From the NCBI GenBank assembly GCA_946480835.1, contig CAMLLC010000001.1:248001-312000 (forward strand): DNA of 64,000 bases, in the 5' to 3' direction. The notes beneath the pieces are model-generated. The model had not been told where the DNA came from. It made no database searches and saw only the letters and a program-made list of their open reading frames with translations. This document shows positions 35,249-44,276 of this stretch, one piece after another. Made by a program: the position numbers and the translations under genes. Numbering within the stretch: the first letter of the stretch is position 1; each line of letters opens with the position of its first letter. This DNA comes from Entomomonas sp945283395. GTDB taxonomy: Bacteria; Pseudomonadota; Gammaproteobacteria; Pseudomonadales; Pseudomonadaceae.

Positions 35249-37060
35249 TTAGTTAATCACTTCTACTAATAATTCGCCTTGCTGTACTGCCTCTCCTTTT
35301 TTAATGTGGATTGCTTTTACCGTCCCATCTATAGGTGATTGTATTTCACTTTCCATTTTCATGGCTTCAGTAATAAATAACGCTTGGCCTTTTTTTACTT
35401 GATCCCCTACTTTAACCAGCACATCAACTACTGTTCCAGACATGCCGACACTAACATCACCTTCCTTAGTCACTTTAGGCCGTTCACAACTACCACTAGT
35501 AGTTACTCCCGCCTGTAATTGTTCAAACTCTACTTCTTGCGGGATATCATCCACTGTTAAATAAAAATGCCTTTTAGTTTTCCCTTTTACACCAACTCCT
35601 TTTACATCTATTCGGTAGCTTTCACCATGCACATTTACTACAAACTCTGTCACTGCATCTACCGGTGTTGAGTTTGCTTTATCAGCCATAGAAGGGATAG
35701 GCAGCAGCGCTTCAGGTTGTAAAGCACCATCAGCCCTTTCTTGCAAAAATTTACGACCTATATCAGGGAACATGGCATAAGTTAAAACATCTTCGGCTGA
35801 CTTAGCAAGCTCGCCAATCTCAGCAGTTAATTTGACCATTTCAGGCTTTAACGAATCAGCCGGACGGTTCGTAATTACAAAAGAATTACCTATAGCTTGA
35901 AAACGTAATTCTTCATTCACTTCACCTGGAGCTTTACCATATCGACCTTGTAAATACAGTTTCACTTCATTAGTGATGGTTTTATAACGTTGTCCAGACA
36001 ATACATTAAAGAGTGCTTGGGTACCTACGATCTGTGAGGTAGGGGTTACTAATGGAGGATAGCCTAGATCTTTACGTACTCTTGGTATTTCCTCAAATAA
36101 TTCATTGATTCTATTAACAGCTCCTTGCTCTCTCATTTGATTAGCTAAATTTGAAATCATTCCACCAGGCACTTGGTTCACTTGTACACGAGTATCTACG
36201 CCTGTAAATGAGCTTTCAAATTGGTGATATTTTTTGCGTATACCATAAAAATACATACCTATTTCTTGGACTAAGGCTAAATCTAAGCCCGTATCATAAG
36301 GCGTATCTCGTAATGCAGCTATCATAGATTCTGTTGCTGGATGACTAGTTCCCCAAGCCATACTGGAAATAGCTGTATCTATATGTTGTGCCCCATTTTC
36401 AATGGCTTTAAGTTGACACATAGTGGAAAGGCCAGCCGTATCATGGGAATGAATAAAGATAGGCAACATAACCGAAGCTTTGAGAGCCTTGACTAATTCC
36501 CCTGTTAAATAAGGTGTTAATAAACCAGCCATATCCTTAATAGCAATAGATTGAACACCCATTTCAGCCATGGTCCGAGCTTGCTCTACATAGGATTCTA
36601 TGGTGTGTACAGGGCTTGTGGTATAACAAAGAGTACCTTGTGCATGCTTACCTGCTTTGTTAACAGCATCAATAGCTGCCTGCAAATTACGCACATCGTT
36701 CATAGCATCGAAAATTCGGAATACATCTATACCATTTTCTGCTGCTTTAGCAACAAAGGCTTGCACCACATCATCACTATAATGACGGTAGCCTAATAAA
36801 TTTTGCCCCCTCAAGAGCATTTGTAAACGCGTATTAGGTAATGCTTGACGTAATTTTCTTAAACGCTCCCAAGGGTCTTCTTTAAGAAACCTAATACAAA
36901 CATCAAAGGTTGCTCCTCCCCAAACTTCTAAGGACCAGTAACCTACTTTATCGAGTTTATCACAAATAGGTAACATATCTTCGGTGCGTAAGCGGGTGGC
37001 TAAAAGCGATTGATGTGCATCACGTAAAATTGTATCTGTTATGTAGATTTTGTTAGTCAT
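35249..37060 (-). CDS. pycB: Pyruvate carboxylase subunit B (carboxyltransferase plus biotin carrier)
   Basis: 603-residue protein of the OadA/PycB type. The N-terminal carboxyltransferase has ITDTILRDAHQSLLATR, with the metal-binding DIHxH-like part in FIHSHDTAGLS. A conserved PYC_OADA region follows, then a biotinyl domain at the C-terminus with the biotinylated Lys in EAMKMESEI. The partner pycA lies 11 bases upstream. No beta or gamma subunit of the sodium-pumping oxaloacetate decarboxylase is present, so anaplerotic pyruvate carboxylase is the better call. Confidence 0.93.
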   Translation of the reverse strand: MTNKIYITDTILRDAHQSLLATRLRTEDMLPICDKLDKVGYWSLEVWGGATFDVCIRFLKEDPWERLRKLRQALPNTRLQMLLRGQNLLGYRHYSDDVVQAFVAKAAENGIDVFRIFDAMNDVRNLQAAIDAVNKAGKHAQGTLCYTTSPVHTIESYVEQARTMAEMGVQSIAIKDMAGLLTPYLTGELVKALKASVMLPIFIHSHDTAGLSTMCQLKAIENGAQHIDTAISSMAWGTSHPATESMIAALRDTPYDTGLDLALVQEIGMYFYGIRKKYHQFESSFTGVDTRVQVNQVPGGMISNLANQMREQGAVNRINELFEEIPRVRKDLGYPPLVTPTSQIVGTQALFNVLSGQRYKTITNEVKLYLQGRYGKAPGEVNEELRFQAIGNSFVITNRPADSLKPEMVKLTAEIGELAKSAEDVLTYAMFPDIGRKFLQERADGALQPEALLPIPSMADKANSTPVDAVTEFVVNVHGESYRIDVKGVGVKGKTKRHFYLTVDDIPQEVEFEQLQAGVTTSGSCERPKVTKEGDVSVGMSGTVVDVLVKVGDQVKKGQALFITEAMKMESEIQSPIDGTVKAIHIKKGEAVQQGELLVEVIN

Positions 37061-37071
37061 TTCTAATCCTG

Positions 37072-38487
37072 CTATAAACCGGTATAAGCAGCTATTGCAG
37101 CAGCAATAGCAAGCGCTAATTCTTCGGGACGTTGCTTAATGGAGTACTGCGTAAGCTCTGGATGAGATTCCACAAAACTGGTATTAAAATGTCCTGTTCT
37201 AAATTCGGGATGACGCAATATCTCTTGATAATAAGCAGCAGTAGTTTTAACCCCTTGTAGGCGCATATCATCTAAAGCTCTTAGCCCTCTATTTAGTGCT
37301 TCCTCCCAAGTTAAAGCCCAAACCACTAATTTTAAGCACATAGAATCATAATAGGGAGGAATCATATAGCCTGTATAAATAGCTGTATCTGTTCTTACTC
37401 CAGGACCTCCAGGTGCATAATAATGACTTATTCGGCCAAATGTAGGTAGAAAGTTATTTTTAGGGTCTTCTGCATTAATTCTAAATTGCAAAGCAAATCC
37501 AGTATGGGTGACATCTCGTTGCTTTAAAGATAATGGCTCGCCAGCAGCAATACGTATTTGTTCTCGAACAATATCAATTCCGGTAATTTCTTCGGTAATA
37601 GTATGCTCTACTTGAACACGAGTGTTCATTTCCATAAAGTAGAATTGGCCTTCAGATAATAAGAACTCAACCGTCCCTGCATTTTCATAACCGACTGATT
37701 TTGCTGCACGTACTGCTAACTCCCCAACATAATAGCGTTGCTCGCTAGTAAGTTGTGGGCTCGGTGCTATTTCGAGGAGTTTTTGATTGCGCCTTTGAAT
37801 AGAACAATCACGCTCGTATAGATGTATCACGTTACCATGACTATCAGCTAAAATTTGTACTTCAATATGACAAGGATTAATAATACATTTTTCTAAAAAT
37901 ACTTCAGCACTACCAAAGGCTTTAGTCGCCTCAGAAATTACTCTCACATAGTTTTGAGCTAATTCTTGAGGGTTATTACAACGTCTAATCCCACGTCCAC
38001 CACCACCTGAGGTAGCTTTTAGCATGATTGGATAGCCAACTCTTTCTGCTTCTTGTAGGGCCTCTTCAACATCTTTAAGATTACCTTCCGTTCCTGGAGT
38101 ACAAGGAATACCCGCTTTTATCATAGCTTTACGAGCTTGTGTTTTATCACCCATCAATTGGATAATCTCGGCATCTGGCCCAATAAAGCGGATACCTTTT
38201 TCTTTACAACATTTAGCTAATTGTGGATTTTCAGACAGAAAACCATAACCTGGATGAAGTGCATCACACCCCACTTTTAAAGCCAGCTCAACTAGCTTTT
38301 CTGGGTCTAAATAACCTGCTAAAGGGTCCTCACCAATATTATAAGCCTCATCAGCCCGTTTAACATGTAAAGCTTGTCTATCTGCTTCACTAAACACAGC
38401 TACTGAACAGATCCCCATTTCTGCACAGGCCCTAATAATCCTTACAGCGATTTCCCCACGGTTTGCAATAAGTATTTTCTTTATCAC
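37072..38487 (-). CDS. pycA: Pyruvate carboxylase subunit A (biotin carboxylase)
   Basis: Biotin carboxylase (471 aa) that charges the biotin on PycB. It shows KILIANRGEIAVRIIRAC, the ATP-grasp Gly-rich loop KATSGGGGRGIRR, ERDCSIQRRNQK, and MNTRVQVEHTITEEITGID. AccC is a similar enzyme, but linkage to pycB 11 bases downstream decides for PycA. The divergent LysR gene I would expect next to pycA in Pseudomonas is absent. Confidence 0.93.
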   Translation of the reverse strand: MIKKILIANRGEIAVRIIRACAEMGICSVAVFSEADRQALHVKRADEAYNIGEDPLAGYLDPEKLVELALKVGCDALHPGYGFLSENPQLAKCCKEKGIRFIGPDAEIIQLMGDKTQARKAMIKAGIPCTPGTEGNLKDVEEALQEAERVGYPIMLKATSGGGGRGIRRCNNPQELAQNYVRVISEATKAFGSAEVFLEKCIINPCHIEVQILADSHGNVIHLYERDCSIQRRNQKLLEIAPSPQLTSEQRYYVGELAVRAAKSVGYENAGTVEFLLSEGQFYFMEMNTRVQVEHTITEEITGIDIVREQIRIAAGEPLSLKQRDVTHTGFALQFRINAEDPKNNFLPTFGRISHYYAPGGPGVRTDTAIYTGYMIPPYYDSMCLKLVVWALTWEEALNRGLRALDDMRLQGVKTTAAYYQEILRHPEFRTGHFNTSFVESHPELTQYSIKQRPEELALAIAAAIAAYTGL

Positions 38488-38587
38488 ATCAACTCCCGTG
38501 TGACCATTATTTTCAACGAGGCTTTATTATTCACCTCAACCCCTAAATAGAAACGTAACTAGATCTTTTAATTATCAATTTTTGCCA

Positions 38588-38625
38588 TAAAAAAGCCCCT
38601 TTTCCTAAATTAAGAAAAAGGGGCT
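38588..38625 (-). terminator. Terminator of first YgdI/YgdR-type lipoprotein gene
   Basis: AGCCCCTTTT and AAAAGGGGCT form a 10-bp stem with a 12-base loop, followed on the minus strand by TTTTTTA. It starts 22 bases after the stop of the gene at 38647. Confidence 0.85.
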
Positions 38626-38646
38626 GTTGCTACTATCATATAACAG

Positions 38647-38868
38647 TTATAACTCTTTAATAGTTAAAACATCATCTTTATTGATAGTAGTTTCTTTACC
38701 ATCTAATTGCTTAAACTTGTAAAAACCTGCGTCAGCATCCAATTTTGGAGTATCTGTTGTTTGAATTTGCCGACCATCTTTCAAAGTGATAACAGATGGA
38801 GTAGCACAACCTGCTAATAGTCCTAAACTACCAGCTAATAATAAAGCAACAATAGCCTTAACTTTCAT
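38647..38868 (-). CDS. YgdI/YgdR-type small lipoprotein, copy 1
   Basis: Short lipoprotein (73 aa) with a signal peptide and the lipobox GLLAGC at residue 21, then one compact DUF903/YgdI domain: ATPSVITLKDGRQIQTTDTP, DADAGFYKFKQLDGKETTIN, ending in VLTIKEL. The fold resembles a small SH3-like beta barrel. Copy 2 at 39094-39318 is nearly identical after the lipobox. Each copy has its own terminator and probably its own promoter. Function unknown. Confidence 0.88.
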   Translation of the reverse strand: MKVKAIVALLLAGSLGLLAGCATPSVITLKDGRQIQTTDTPKLDADAGFYKFKQLDGKETTINKDDVLTIKEL

Positions 38869-39035
38869 TTTTTTACACCTTTTAATGTACTAGTGACTAA
38901 AAGCCTAAAACCTCAATTAAAGATATAACTACTATCTAATTAGGCTTGTTTTATAATCTCATAAAATATACCTAGATTAAAAGATTTTTCCATTAAAATT
39001 ATATTATATTTAATTATTATTCATGCATAAATCAA

Positions 39036-39070
39036 AAAAAAGCCCTCTTTAACTAACAAGAGGGCTTTTT
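39036..39070 (-). terminator. Terminator of second YgdI/YgdR-type lipoprotein gene
   Basis: AAAAAGCCCTCTT and AAGAGGGCTTTTT form a 13-bp stem with a 9-base loop, flanked by A runs on the left, so the minus-strand RNA ends in U. It could also work on the plus strand. Confidence 0.85.
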
Positions 39071-39093
39071 AGAAACTATTAACTTATTAATTA

Positions 39094-39318
39094 TCAAAGC
39101 TCTTTGATGGTTAATACATCATCCTTATTAATAGTTGTATCTTTGCCATCTAATTGTTGATATCTATAGAAACCAGCATCTGCATCTAATTTAGGTGTAT
39201 CTTTTGTTTGAATTTGCCGACCATCTTTTAGAGTAATAACAGATGGTGTAGCACAGCCAGCTATGACCCCCAAACTGCTTGCTATTAATAATGCTGTCAC
39301 TATTGTTTTTAATTTCAT
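39094..39318 (-). CDS. YgdI/YgdR-type small lipoprotein, copy 2
   Basis: Paralogue of the 38647 gene (74 aa). The lipobox is GVIAGC, and the mature part differs from copy 1 at only a few positions (K for T after IQT, YRYQQ for YKFKQ, D for E after GK). Signal peptides differ more, as expected after an older tandem duplication. ATG 39318 follows GGGGTAAA; an in-frame start seven codons upstream has no Shine-Dalgarno. It sits in the same orientation 225 bases upstream of copy 1. Confidence 0.88.
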   Translation of the reverse strand: MKLKTIVTALLIASSLGVIAGCATPSVITLKDGRQIQTKDTPKLDADAGFYRYQQLDGKDTTINKDDVLTIKEL

Positions 39319-39526
39319 ATTGTTTACCCCATTGTTCAACTATAATTAATCTAGGTACTTACTTTGAGGAAATAATCTGCGTAAAGTTCATCATTTAATC
39401 TCATCAACGTAGATAAATATATAAAAATTTATTTCACCATCTGGGACTTATCTCAAATAACTGCCTCTTTAAGTGATTTATATGGTAGTCTAATTTATCA
39501 TCAGAATTATATATGGAGTTTTTATC

Positions 39527-40192
39527 ATGTTTGAGCCGTTAATTATTGATCCCCCTCAACCTGCGGATTCAGCCGTAATTTGGCTACACGGTCTAGGCGC
39601 TAATAAATATGACTTTGAAACAGAAGCCAAATTATTACAAACCCATGTATTACCTCATACCCGCTTTATTTTACCGCAAGCACCTACCCAACCAGTAACG
39701 TTAAATGGGGGGATGGCAATGCCTTCTTGGTATGACATTAGCGATCTATCCTACCCAAGGCAATGTAATATCGAACAATTAACAGCCTCTGCTGAAATGG
39801 TAATAGCTCTTATTGAAGCTCAGAAAAAACAAGGTATTGCCCTAAATCGTATTATTCTTACTGGCTTTTCACAAGGTGGTGCAGTTGTACTACATACCGC
39901 TTATTTAGCATATCCTAACAATATAGGTGGAGTGATAGCTATGTCCACCTATGCGGCTACTTTTTCCGCTAATACCGTCTTAGACGCTAGCAAAAAAACC
40001 ATTCCATCACTCCATCTGCATGGTACGCAAGACCCGGTTGTGTCATCTATTCTTGGCAAAGCAGCCTATAGCTTTTTAATAGCTCAAGGTGTTTCTGCTA
40101 GCTGGCATGATTATCCTATGCAACACAGTGTCTGTGAGGAAGAATTAACCGATATTGCAAATTGGTTACGGCAGCGTTTAACAACCGAATAA
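39527..40192 (+). CDS. Phospholipase/carboxylesterase family alpha/beta hydrolase
   Basis: Serine hydrolase of 221 aa, close to bacterial carboxylesterase/lysophospholipase (acyl-protein thioesterase-like). The oxyanion region is VIWLHGLGANKYDFE, the nucleophile Ser is in GFSQGGAVVLH, the Asp in LHGTQDPVVS and the His in PMQHSVCEEEL. It has no signal peptide, so it is cytoplasmic. ATG 39527 follows TGGAG. Substrate specificity is not readable. Confidence 0.88.
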   Translation: MFEPLIIDPPQPADSAVIWLHGLGANKYDFETEAKLLQTHVLPHTRFILPQAPTQPVTLNGGMAMPSWYDISDLSYPRQCNIEQLTASAEMVIALIEAQKKQGIALNRIILTGFSQGGAVVLHTAYLAYPNNIGGVIAMSTYAATFSANTVLDASKKTIPSLHLHGTQDPVVSSILGKAAYSFLIAQGVSASWHDYPMQHSVCEEELTDIANWLRQRLTTE

Positions 40193-40203
40193 CTTTTGCC
40201 AAT

Positions 40204-40223
40204 GGGTTATAGTGATATAACCC
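40204..40223 (+). terminator. Hairpin after carboxylesterase gene
   Basis: GGGTTATA and TATAACCC pair around GTGA, twelve bases after the stop, followed by TTCTT. Plausible terminator of moderate strength. Confidence 0.55.
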
Positions 40224-40577
40224 TTCTTGCCTAGCATTATTTTAAGGTTTATGTGTATTAAGTCTATTAACTGGCCCTTTAGTTTACTGACAACATCAGC
40301 CACAAAGGTGTTCTAAATTCTAAGCAAATAATGATACAAAGTGGTACTGGTAGCATTTTAACCATGGTATAAAGCTCATTTAACTTAGCGTATCCTGAAA
40401 GATACGAACTTTATCAAACTTACCTATTAACTCTGCTAATACTGAACTTATTAAGATGCATTGCAAGCCTAATTCAGCAGTTCTACCTTGTAGTATATAT
40501 GAAATGTTATGAAATTATTCGAAGTAAACTATCTGTTAATTTATATAATTAATTATTTAAAATTAAAAATTTTTATT
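40224..40577. other. Intergenic region, nothing recognised
   Basis: About 350 AT-rich bases between two convergent genes (esterase and acetolactate synthase). I see no convincing open frame, RNA gene or repeat. A decayed gene is possible but I could not recognise one. Confidence 0.45.
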
Positions 40578-40601
40578 AAAAAACCGCCTTACAGGCGGTT
40601 T
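40578..40601 (-). terminator. Terminator of acetolactate synthase gene
   Basis: AAACCGCC and GGCGGTTT form a perfect stem with a 5-base loop, and the minus strand continues TTTTTTAA. It lies 16 bases after the stop. Confidence 0.88.
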
Positions 40602-40617
40602 ACAGGTTTTGTTTAAT

Positions 40618-42264
40618 TTAGACTTTTGCGCTTAATTCTTTAATTTTATGATTAAGAATATGGTCATTTTCTGAGTAATCCACTGGGCAATCTATCACAT
40701 GGACGCCTGGCTCGGTTAGACATTTTTCAACCAGTGGCGCAAAATCAGCAGCACTATTAACTCTATGTCCCTTAGCACCATAGCTTTCAGCATATTTAAT
40801 AAAGTCAGGGTTACCATAAGTTAAACCAAAATCATGAAATTGCATATTGCTTTGTTTCCAACGAATCATGCCATAGGCATCATCCCTTAAAATCACTACC
40901 ACTAAATGAAGGTTAAATCTAACGGCGGTTTCTAATTCTTGGCTATTCATCATAAAGCCACCATCACCACAGATAGCTACAATAGGTAACTCTGGATGCA
41001 CTAACCGTGCCGCCATAGCAGAAGGTAAGCCTGCCCCCATAGTGGCTAGTGCATTATCTAACAACACGGTGTTAGGCATATGCGCCTTATAATTACGAGC
41101 AAACCAAATTTTATAAACGCCATTATCTAAGGTAATTATGCCATCGGCTGGCATGATTTTACGTAAGTCTGCTACAATTCGTTGCGGATACATAGGAAAT
41201 CTATCATCGTCCGCACCTAGCTTTAGATTAGCTTCATTAGCTTCTCTAATAGCTAATAACCGCGAAAAATCCCAAGTGGGTTGTACAATAATTTCTTCTT
41301 TAATTTGCCAGATAGCGTTGGCAATATCCCCTATTACCTCTATTTGAGGGAAATAAACAGGATCTACCTCAGCAGAACGGAAATTAATATGAATGACTTC
41401 AGTGCCACCTCTTGACATGAAGAAAGGCGGCTTTTCAATTACATCATGTCCTACATTGATAATAAGGTCAGCTGATTCTAGCGCTCTATGCACAAAATCA
41501 CCAGCAGAAAGCGCGGCATTCCCTAAAAAGCGTGGATGACTTTCATCCACTACCCCTTTACCCATTTGGGTGGTAACAAAGGGAATACCCGTTTTTTCAA
41601 TTAACTGATACAGCACCCGAGCGGTCATTTTACGATTAGCGCCAGCTCCTATCACTAATACAGGGCTCTTGGCTGCTTCCAGTTTTTGTACTGCCGCTCG
41701 GATAGCTTTTTGCTCTGCTAATGGTCTGCGACTAAAACTAGGAGGAATAGGGGAATTATCGGTTTCTTCTACTGCTACATCCTCAGGTAACTCTAAATGC
41801 ACTGCCCCTGGCTTTTCTTCTTCAGCTAGGCGCACGGCTTCTCTAACGCGAGAGGGAATATTATCAGCAGAAGCTAATTGATGAGTATACTTGGTTAAAG
41901 GCATCATCATTTCTACTACATTAAGAATTTGGAAACGGCCTTGTTTAGAACGTTTTAGGGGTTTTTGACCAGTAATCATCAATAATGGCATTCCCCCTAA
42001 ATAAGCATAAGCACCTGCTGTTACAAGATTGGTAGCTCCGGGGCCTAAGGTAGATAAGCAAACACCTACTTTACCCGTTAATCGACCATAAGTTGCTGCC
42101 ATAAAACCAGCAGATTGTTCATGACGGGTTAGGATAAATTTTATTTGCTTAGAACGGGATAAAGAATCAAGTAAATCTAGATTTTCTTCGCCAGGAATAC
42201 CAAAAATATATTTAACACCTTCATTCTCAAGGCATTGAACAACAAGATCAGACGCTTTAGTCAT
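40618..42264 (-). CDS. Acetolactate synthase-type ThDP enzyme (large subunit, stand-alone)
   Basis: Thiamine-diphosphate enzyme (548 aa) that most likely condenses two pyruvates to acetolactate. The catalytic Glu is in LTRHEQSAGFMAATYGR, the ThDP/Mg motif is GDGGFMMNSQELETAVRFNL, and LGPGATNLVTA and ALATMGAGLPSAMAA are family blocks. No small regulatory subunit (ilvN) or ilvC follows, which suggests a catabolic AlsS-like role. No acetolactate decarboxylase is in the window, and other ThDP decarboxylases remain possible. Confidence 0.8.
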   Translation of the reverse strand: MTKASDLVVQCLENEGVKYIFGIPGEENLDLLDSLSRSKQIKFILTRHEQSAGFMAATYGRLTGKVGVCLSTLGPGATNLVTAGAYAYLGGMPLLMITGQKPLKRSKQGRFQILNVVEMMMPLTKYTHQLASADNIPSRVREAVRLAEEEKPGAVHLELPEDVAVEETDNSPIPPSFSRRPLAEQKAIRAAVQKLEAAKSPVLVIGAGANRKMTARVLYQLIEKTGIPFVTTQMGKGVVDESHPRFLGNAALSAGDFVHRALESADLIINVGHDVIEKPPFFMSRGGTEVIHINFRSAEVDPVYFPQIEVIGDIANAIWQIKEEIIVQPTWDFSRLLAIREANEANLKLGADDDRFPMYPQRIVADLRKIMPADGIITLDNGVYKIWFARNYKAHMPNTVLLDNALATMGAGLPSAMAARLVHPELPIVAICGDGGFMMNSQELETAVRFNLHLVVVILRDDAYGMIRWKQSNMQFHDFGLTYGNPDFIKYAESYGAKGHRVNSAADFAPLVEKCLTEPGVHVIDCPVDYSENDHILNHKIKELSAKV

Positions 42265-42496
42265 TAGTTACTACCTGTGTAGGTTCTTATTAAACAAAAT
42301 AAATGTAGAGAAAATAGCCAGTTTTCGTTGCGCGACATAATGCAACAGCTTAATTTGTTTGTCTAGTTATTATTTAACCTCTAATTCTATAGAGTTATTA
42401 ATTAGTAAAGAGTTCTGCGCTAATCAAGTCTTTTTTGCTAGGCTTTACCTTAACTATGCCCTATACTTTTATTAAATATGTTTTTATGGATTAGCA

Positions 42497-43063
42497 ATGA
42501 GTAAGACTATTTTGCATGCATTACTAGTATTTTTTACTATTAGCCTACCTTGCTTTGCGACCACTCACGTTTCTTACATCATTCCATCCCTTAAAACTAA
42601 TGCTAGTACCCCCAAAGAAGGCCAGATAGTAGCTGATAACGGTACGTTATATAGAAAACTGCTCAAAATAACCCCTAGCGGTTATCAAGTACAAAATTTC
42701 TATAAGGGAACCCAGCAAAAACAAACCAATCCTTTTATCATTAAAGATAAAAAAAATCTTAGTTTCTTTCAGGATTTAGAAATTGATCATTTACAAAATC
42801 TTATCTTCGAGGGCCCTCTTACCTTATGGTTTAATAACAACACTAAATTTATGAGTTTGTATATTAAAGATGGCAATGCTGAAGGAGCGTTCCATATGTA
42901 TTACCTTAATGGTCAACCTCAAATAGATGGTCAATACAAAGCAGGCAAGGCTGAGGGGCTTTGGTATTATTGGAATGGTAAAGGGGAATTAGAGCAGAAA
43001 ATTTATTACAAGCAAGGTAATAGACAATGGCAAAAGAACATTATTAATTTACATGGGCTTTAA
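42497..43063 (+). CDS. Exported MORN-like repeat protein (YwqK-like), paralogue A
   Basis: Exported protein of 188 aa. A signal peptide of about 21 residues (ILHALLVFFTISLPCFA) is followed by an N-terminal domain and then MORN/YwqK-type repeats (GAFHMYYLNGQPQIDGQYKAG, GLWYYWNGKGELEQKIYYKQG). The block YRKLLKITPSGYQVQNFYKG, then QKQTNPFII, recurs in the gene at 45674-46573, so the two are paralogues. Two bases separate it from a small membrane protein gene. YwqK-like proteins are often labelled antitoxin/immunity, but nothing here proves this. Confidence 0.7.
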   Translation: MSKTILHALLVFFTISLPCFATTHVSYIIPSLKTNASTPKEGQIVADNGTLYRKLLKITPSGYQVQNFYKGTQQKQTNPFIIKDKKNLSFFQDLEIDHLQNLIFEGPLTLWFNNNTKFMSLYIKDGNAEGAFHMYYLNGQPQIDGQYKAGKAEGLWYYWNGKGELEQKIYYKQGNRQWQKNIINLHGL

Positions 43064-43065
43064 CT

Positions 43066-43427
43066 ATGCTAGATCAATACTCTGCTTGCTCCTCTCACAA
43101 AAGTAATTTTTGGTCACCTCTCTTAAGTGGCACTCTAACAGGATTACTATTATTTACTCTAGCCTTATATTTTAATTTTGCTAATTTTCTTATTTATATT
43201 TTTTTATTCCATTTTCCGCTGGCTTTGTTACTCTTTTACGGGCCAACTCTCTTACTCAATCGGATAATATTGCGAGGATTTTTTTACCTTGGGCGGCTCT
43301 AGTTATTACCTTACCACTAGCCTATTGGAAATTGAAGATCCTCATTATAGTAACCTTTCCTGTTGCTAGTTTAGGTGGATGGCTAGCTGGCAAACTAATG
43401 ACTCTCTTACATCAAACTAGATTGTAA
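43066..43427 (+). pseudogene. Small polytopic membrane protein, frameshifted at a T7 tract
   Basis: The frame from ATG 43066 encodes about three hydrophobic segments (PLLSGTLTGLLLFTLALYF, LIYIFLFHFPLALLLFYG) and stops at 43302. One extra T in the T7 run at 43279-43285 would join it to a second frame that continues hydrophobic sequence (LPWAALVITLPLAYW, then IIVTFPVASLGGWLAGKL) to a stop at 43427. The joined product would be about 120 aa with four membrane segments. It follows the MORN gene by 2 bases. I do not recognise the family. Confidence 0.6.
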
Positions 43428-43664
43428 TGCTTGTTAATAGTTAAAAACTTATTTTGTTAACTTACCGTTGTGATAACAAAGCAATCTATATATTTAAAAT
43501 AATATGAATAAACGTTAACAACAAGCATATAATGAAATAACCCTTTTTCGAAAGGCAGATTCTATAATTACGATAAATAACTCAAGCAATTTAATGGGAT
43601 CAAGAGCGTAACAGTTAAGCAATAAAAACCCGTAAATTTTATAAACAATAAAGGAGTGGCAAGC

Positions 43665-44228
43665 ATGGCAACTACTATTACCCCACAACAAGCAGCACAA
43701 ATGCTTAAAAATGGTGAGGCTATTCTAATAGATGTGAGAGATGGTGATATGTTTAAAGATGAACATATCCTTTATGCAGCTTCATTACCCCTTGATAAAC
43801 TCAGTAGCCAATTAGAGTTATTAGCAGCACAATCTAAAAAGATTATTTTTCAATGCTTAAAGGGATTAAAATCTCAAGAAGCTTGTAATGTAGCGCTACA
43901 GCTAGGTAATAAAATTTACAACCTAGAGGGTGGTATTTATAATTGGAAAGCGGCTGGTTTACCTGTTTTAACAGCTGCTAATAAGGCTGATACTAACAAC
44001 TTTCATAATACCTCAGCTAAATGTAGCAACCAGTTATCTATTGTTAGACAAATGCAAATTAGCTTAGGAATTATATTATTAGTTATTTCGCTATTAACTA
44101 TGGCAGGGCTACAATTTTTAGGCTACTTAGTGCCTATTGTCATAGGCATTGTTCTTATTATCGCTGGCGTGGTAGGCTGTTGTCCACTTATGAAGATATT
44201 AGAGAAAATGCCTTGGAATAAAGCATAA
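43665..44228 (+). CDS. Rhodanese domain protein with C-terminal membrane anchor
   Basis: Protein of 187 aa. Residues 1-105 form a rhodanese domain with the active-site Cys in IIFQCLKGLKSQEA and the structural motifs ILIDVRDGDMFKDEHI and NLEGGIYNWKAAGLPV. Residues 120-175 hold two or three membrane segments of the DUF2892 type (GIILLVISLLTMAGLQFLGY, VPIVIGIVLIIAGVVGCCPL). It probably handles persulfide sulfur at the inner membrane. ATG 43665 follows AAGGAG by eight bases; the GTG at 43656 overlaps that site. Confidence 0.85.
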   Translation: MATTITPQQAAQMLKNGEAILIDVRDGDMFKDEHILYAASLPLDKLSSQLELLAAQSKKIIFQCLKGLKSQEACNVALQLGNKIYNLEGGIYNWKAAGLPVLTAANKADTNNFHNTSAKCSNQLSIVRQMQISLGIILLVISLLTMAGLQFLGYLVPIVIGIVLIIAGVVGCCPLMKILEKMPWNKA

Positions 44229-44245
44229 TTTACCCATTAACTAAC

Positions 44246-44274
44246 TAATAAGGAGTGTTTTACACTCCTTATTA
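44246..44274. terminator. Hairpin between two convergent genes
   Basis: TAATAAGGAGTGT and its perfect complement form a 13-bp stem with a 3-base loop between the rhodanese gene and the convergent gene at 44277. T runs are weak on both sides, so it is a probable shared terminator. Confidence 0.5.
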
Positions 44275-44276
44275 AC

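Noticed and set aside
35249..38487. Sodium-pumping oxaloacetate decarboxylase
   Set aside because: The alpha-like subunit is paired with a biotin carboxylase and no beta or gamma membrane subunit is nearby. Two-subunit pyruvate carboxylase fits better.
38647..39339. Tandem lipoprotein genes as an insertion sequence or recent assembly duplication
   Set aside because: The copies differ at several codons and in their flanks, and there are no inverted repeats or target duplications.
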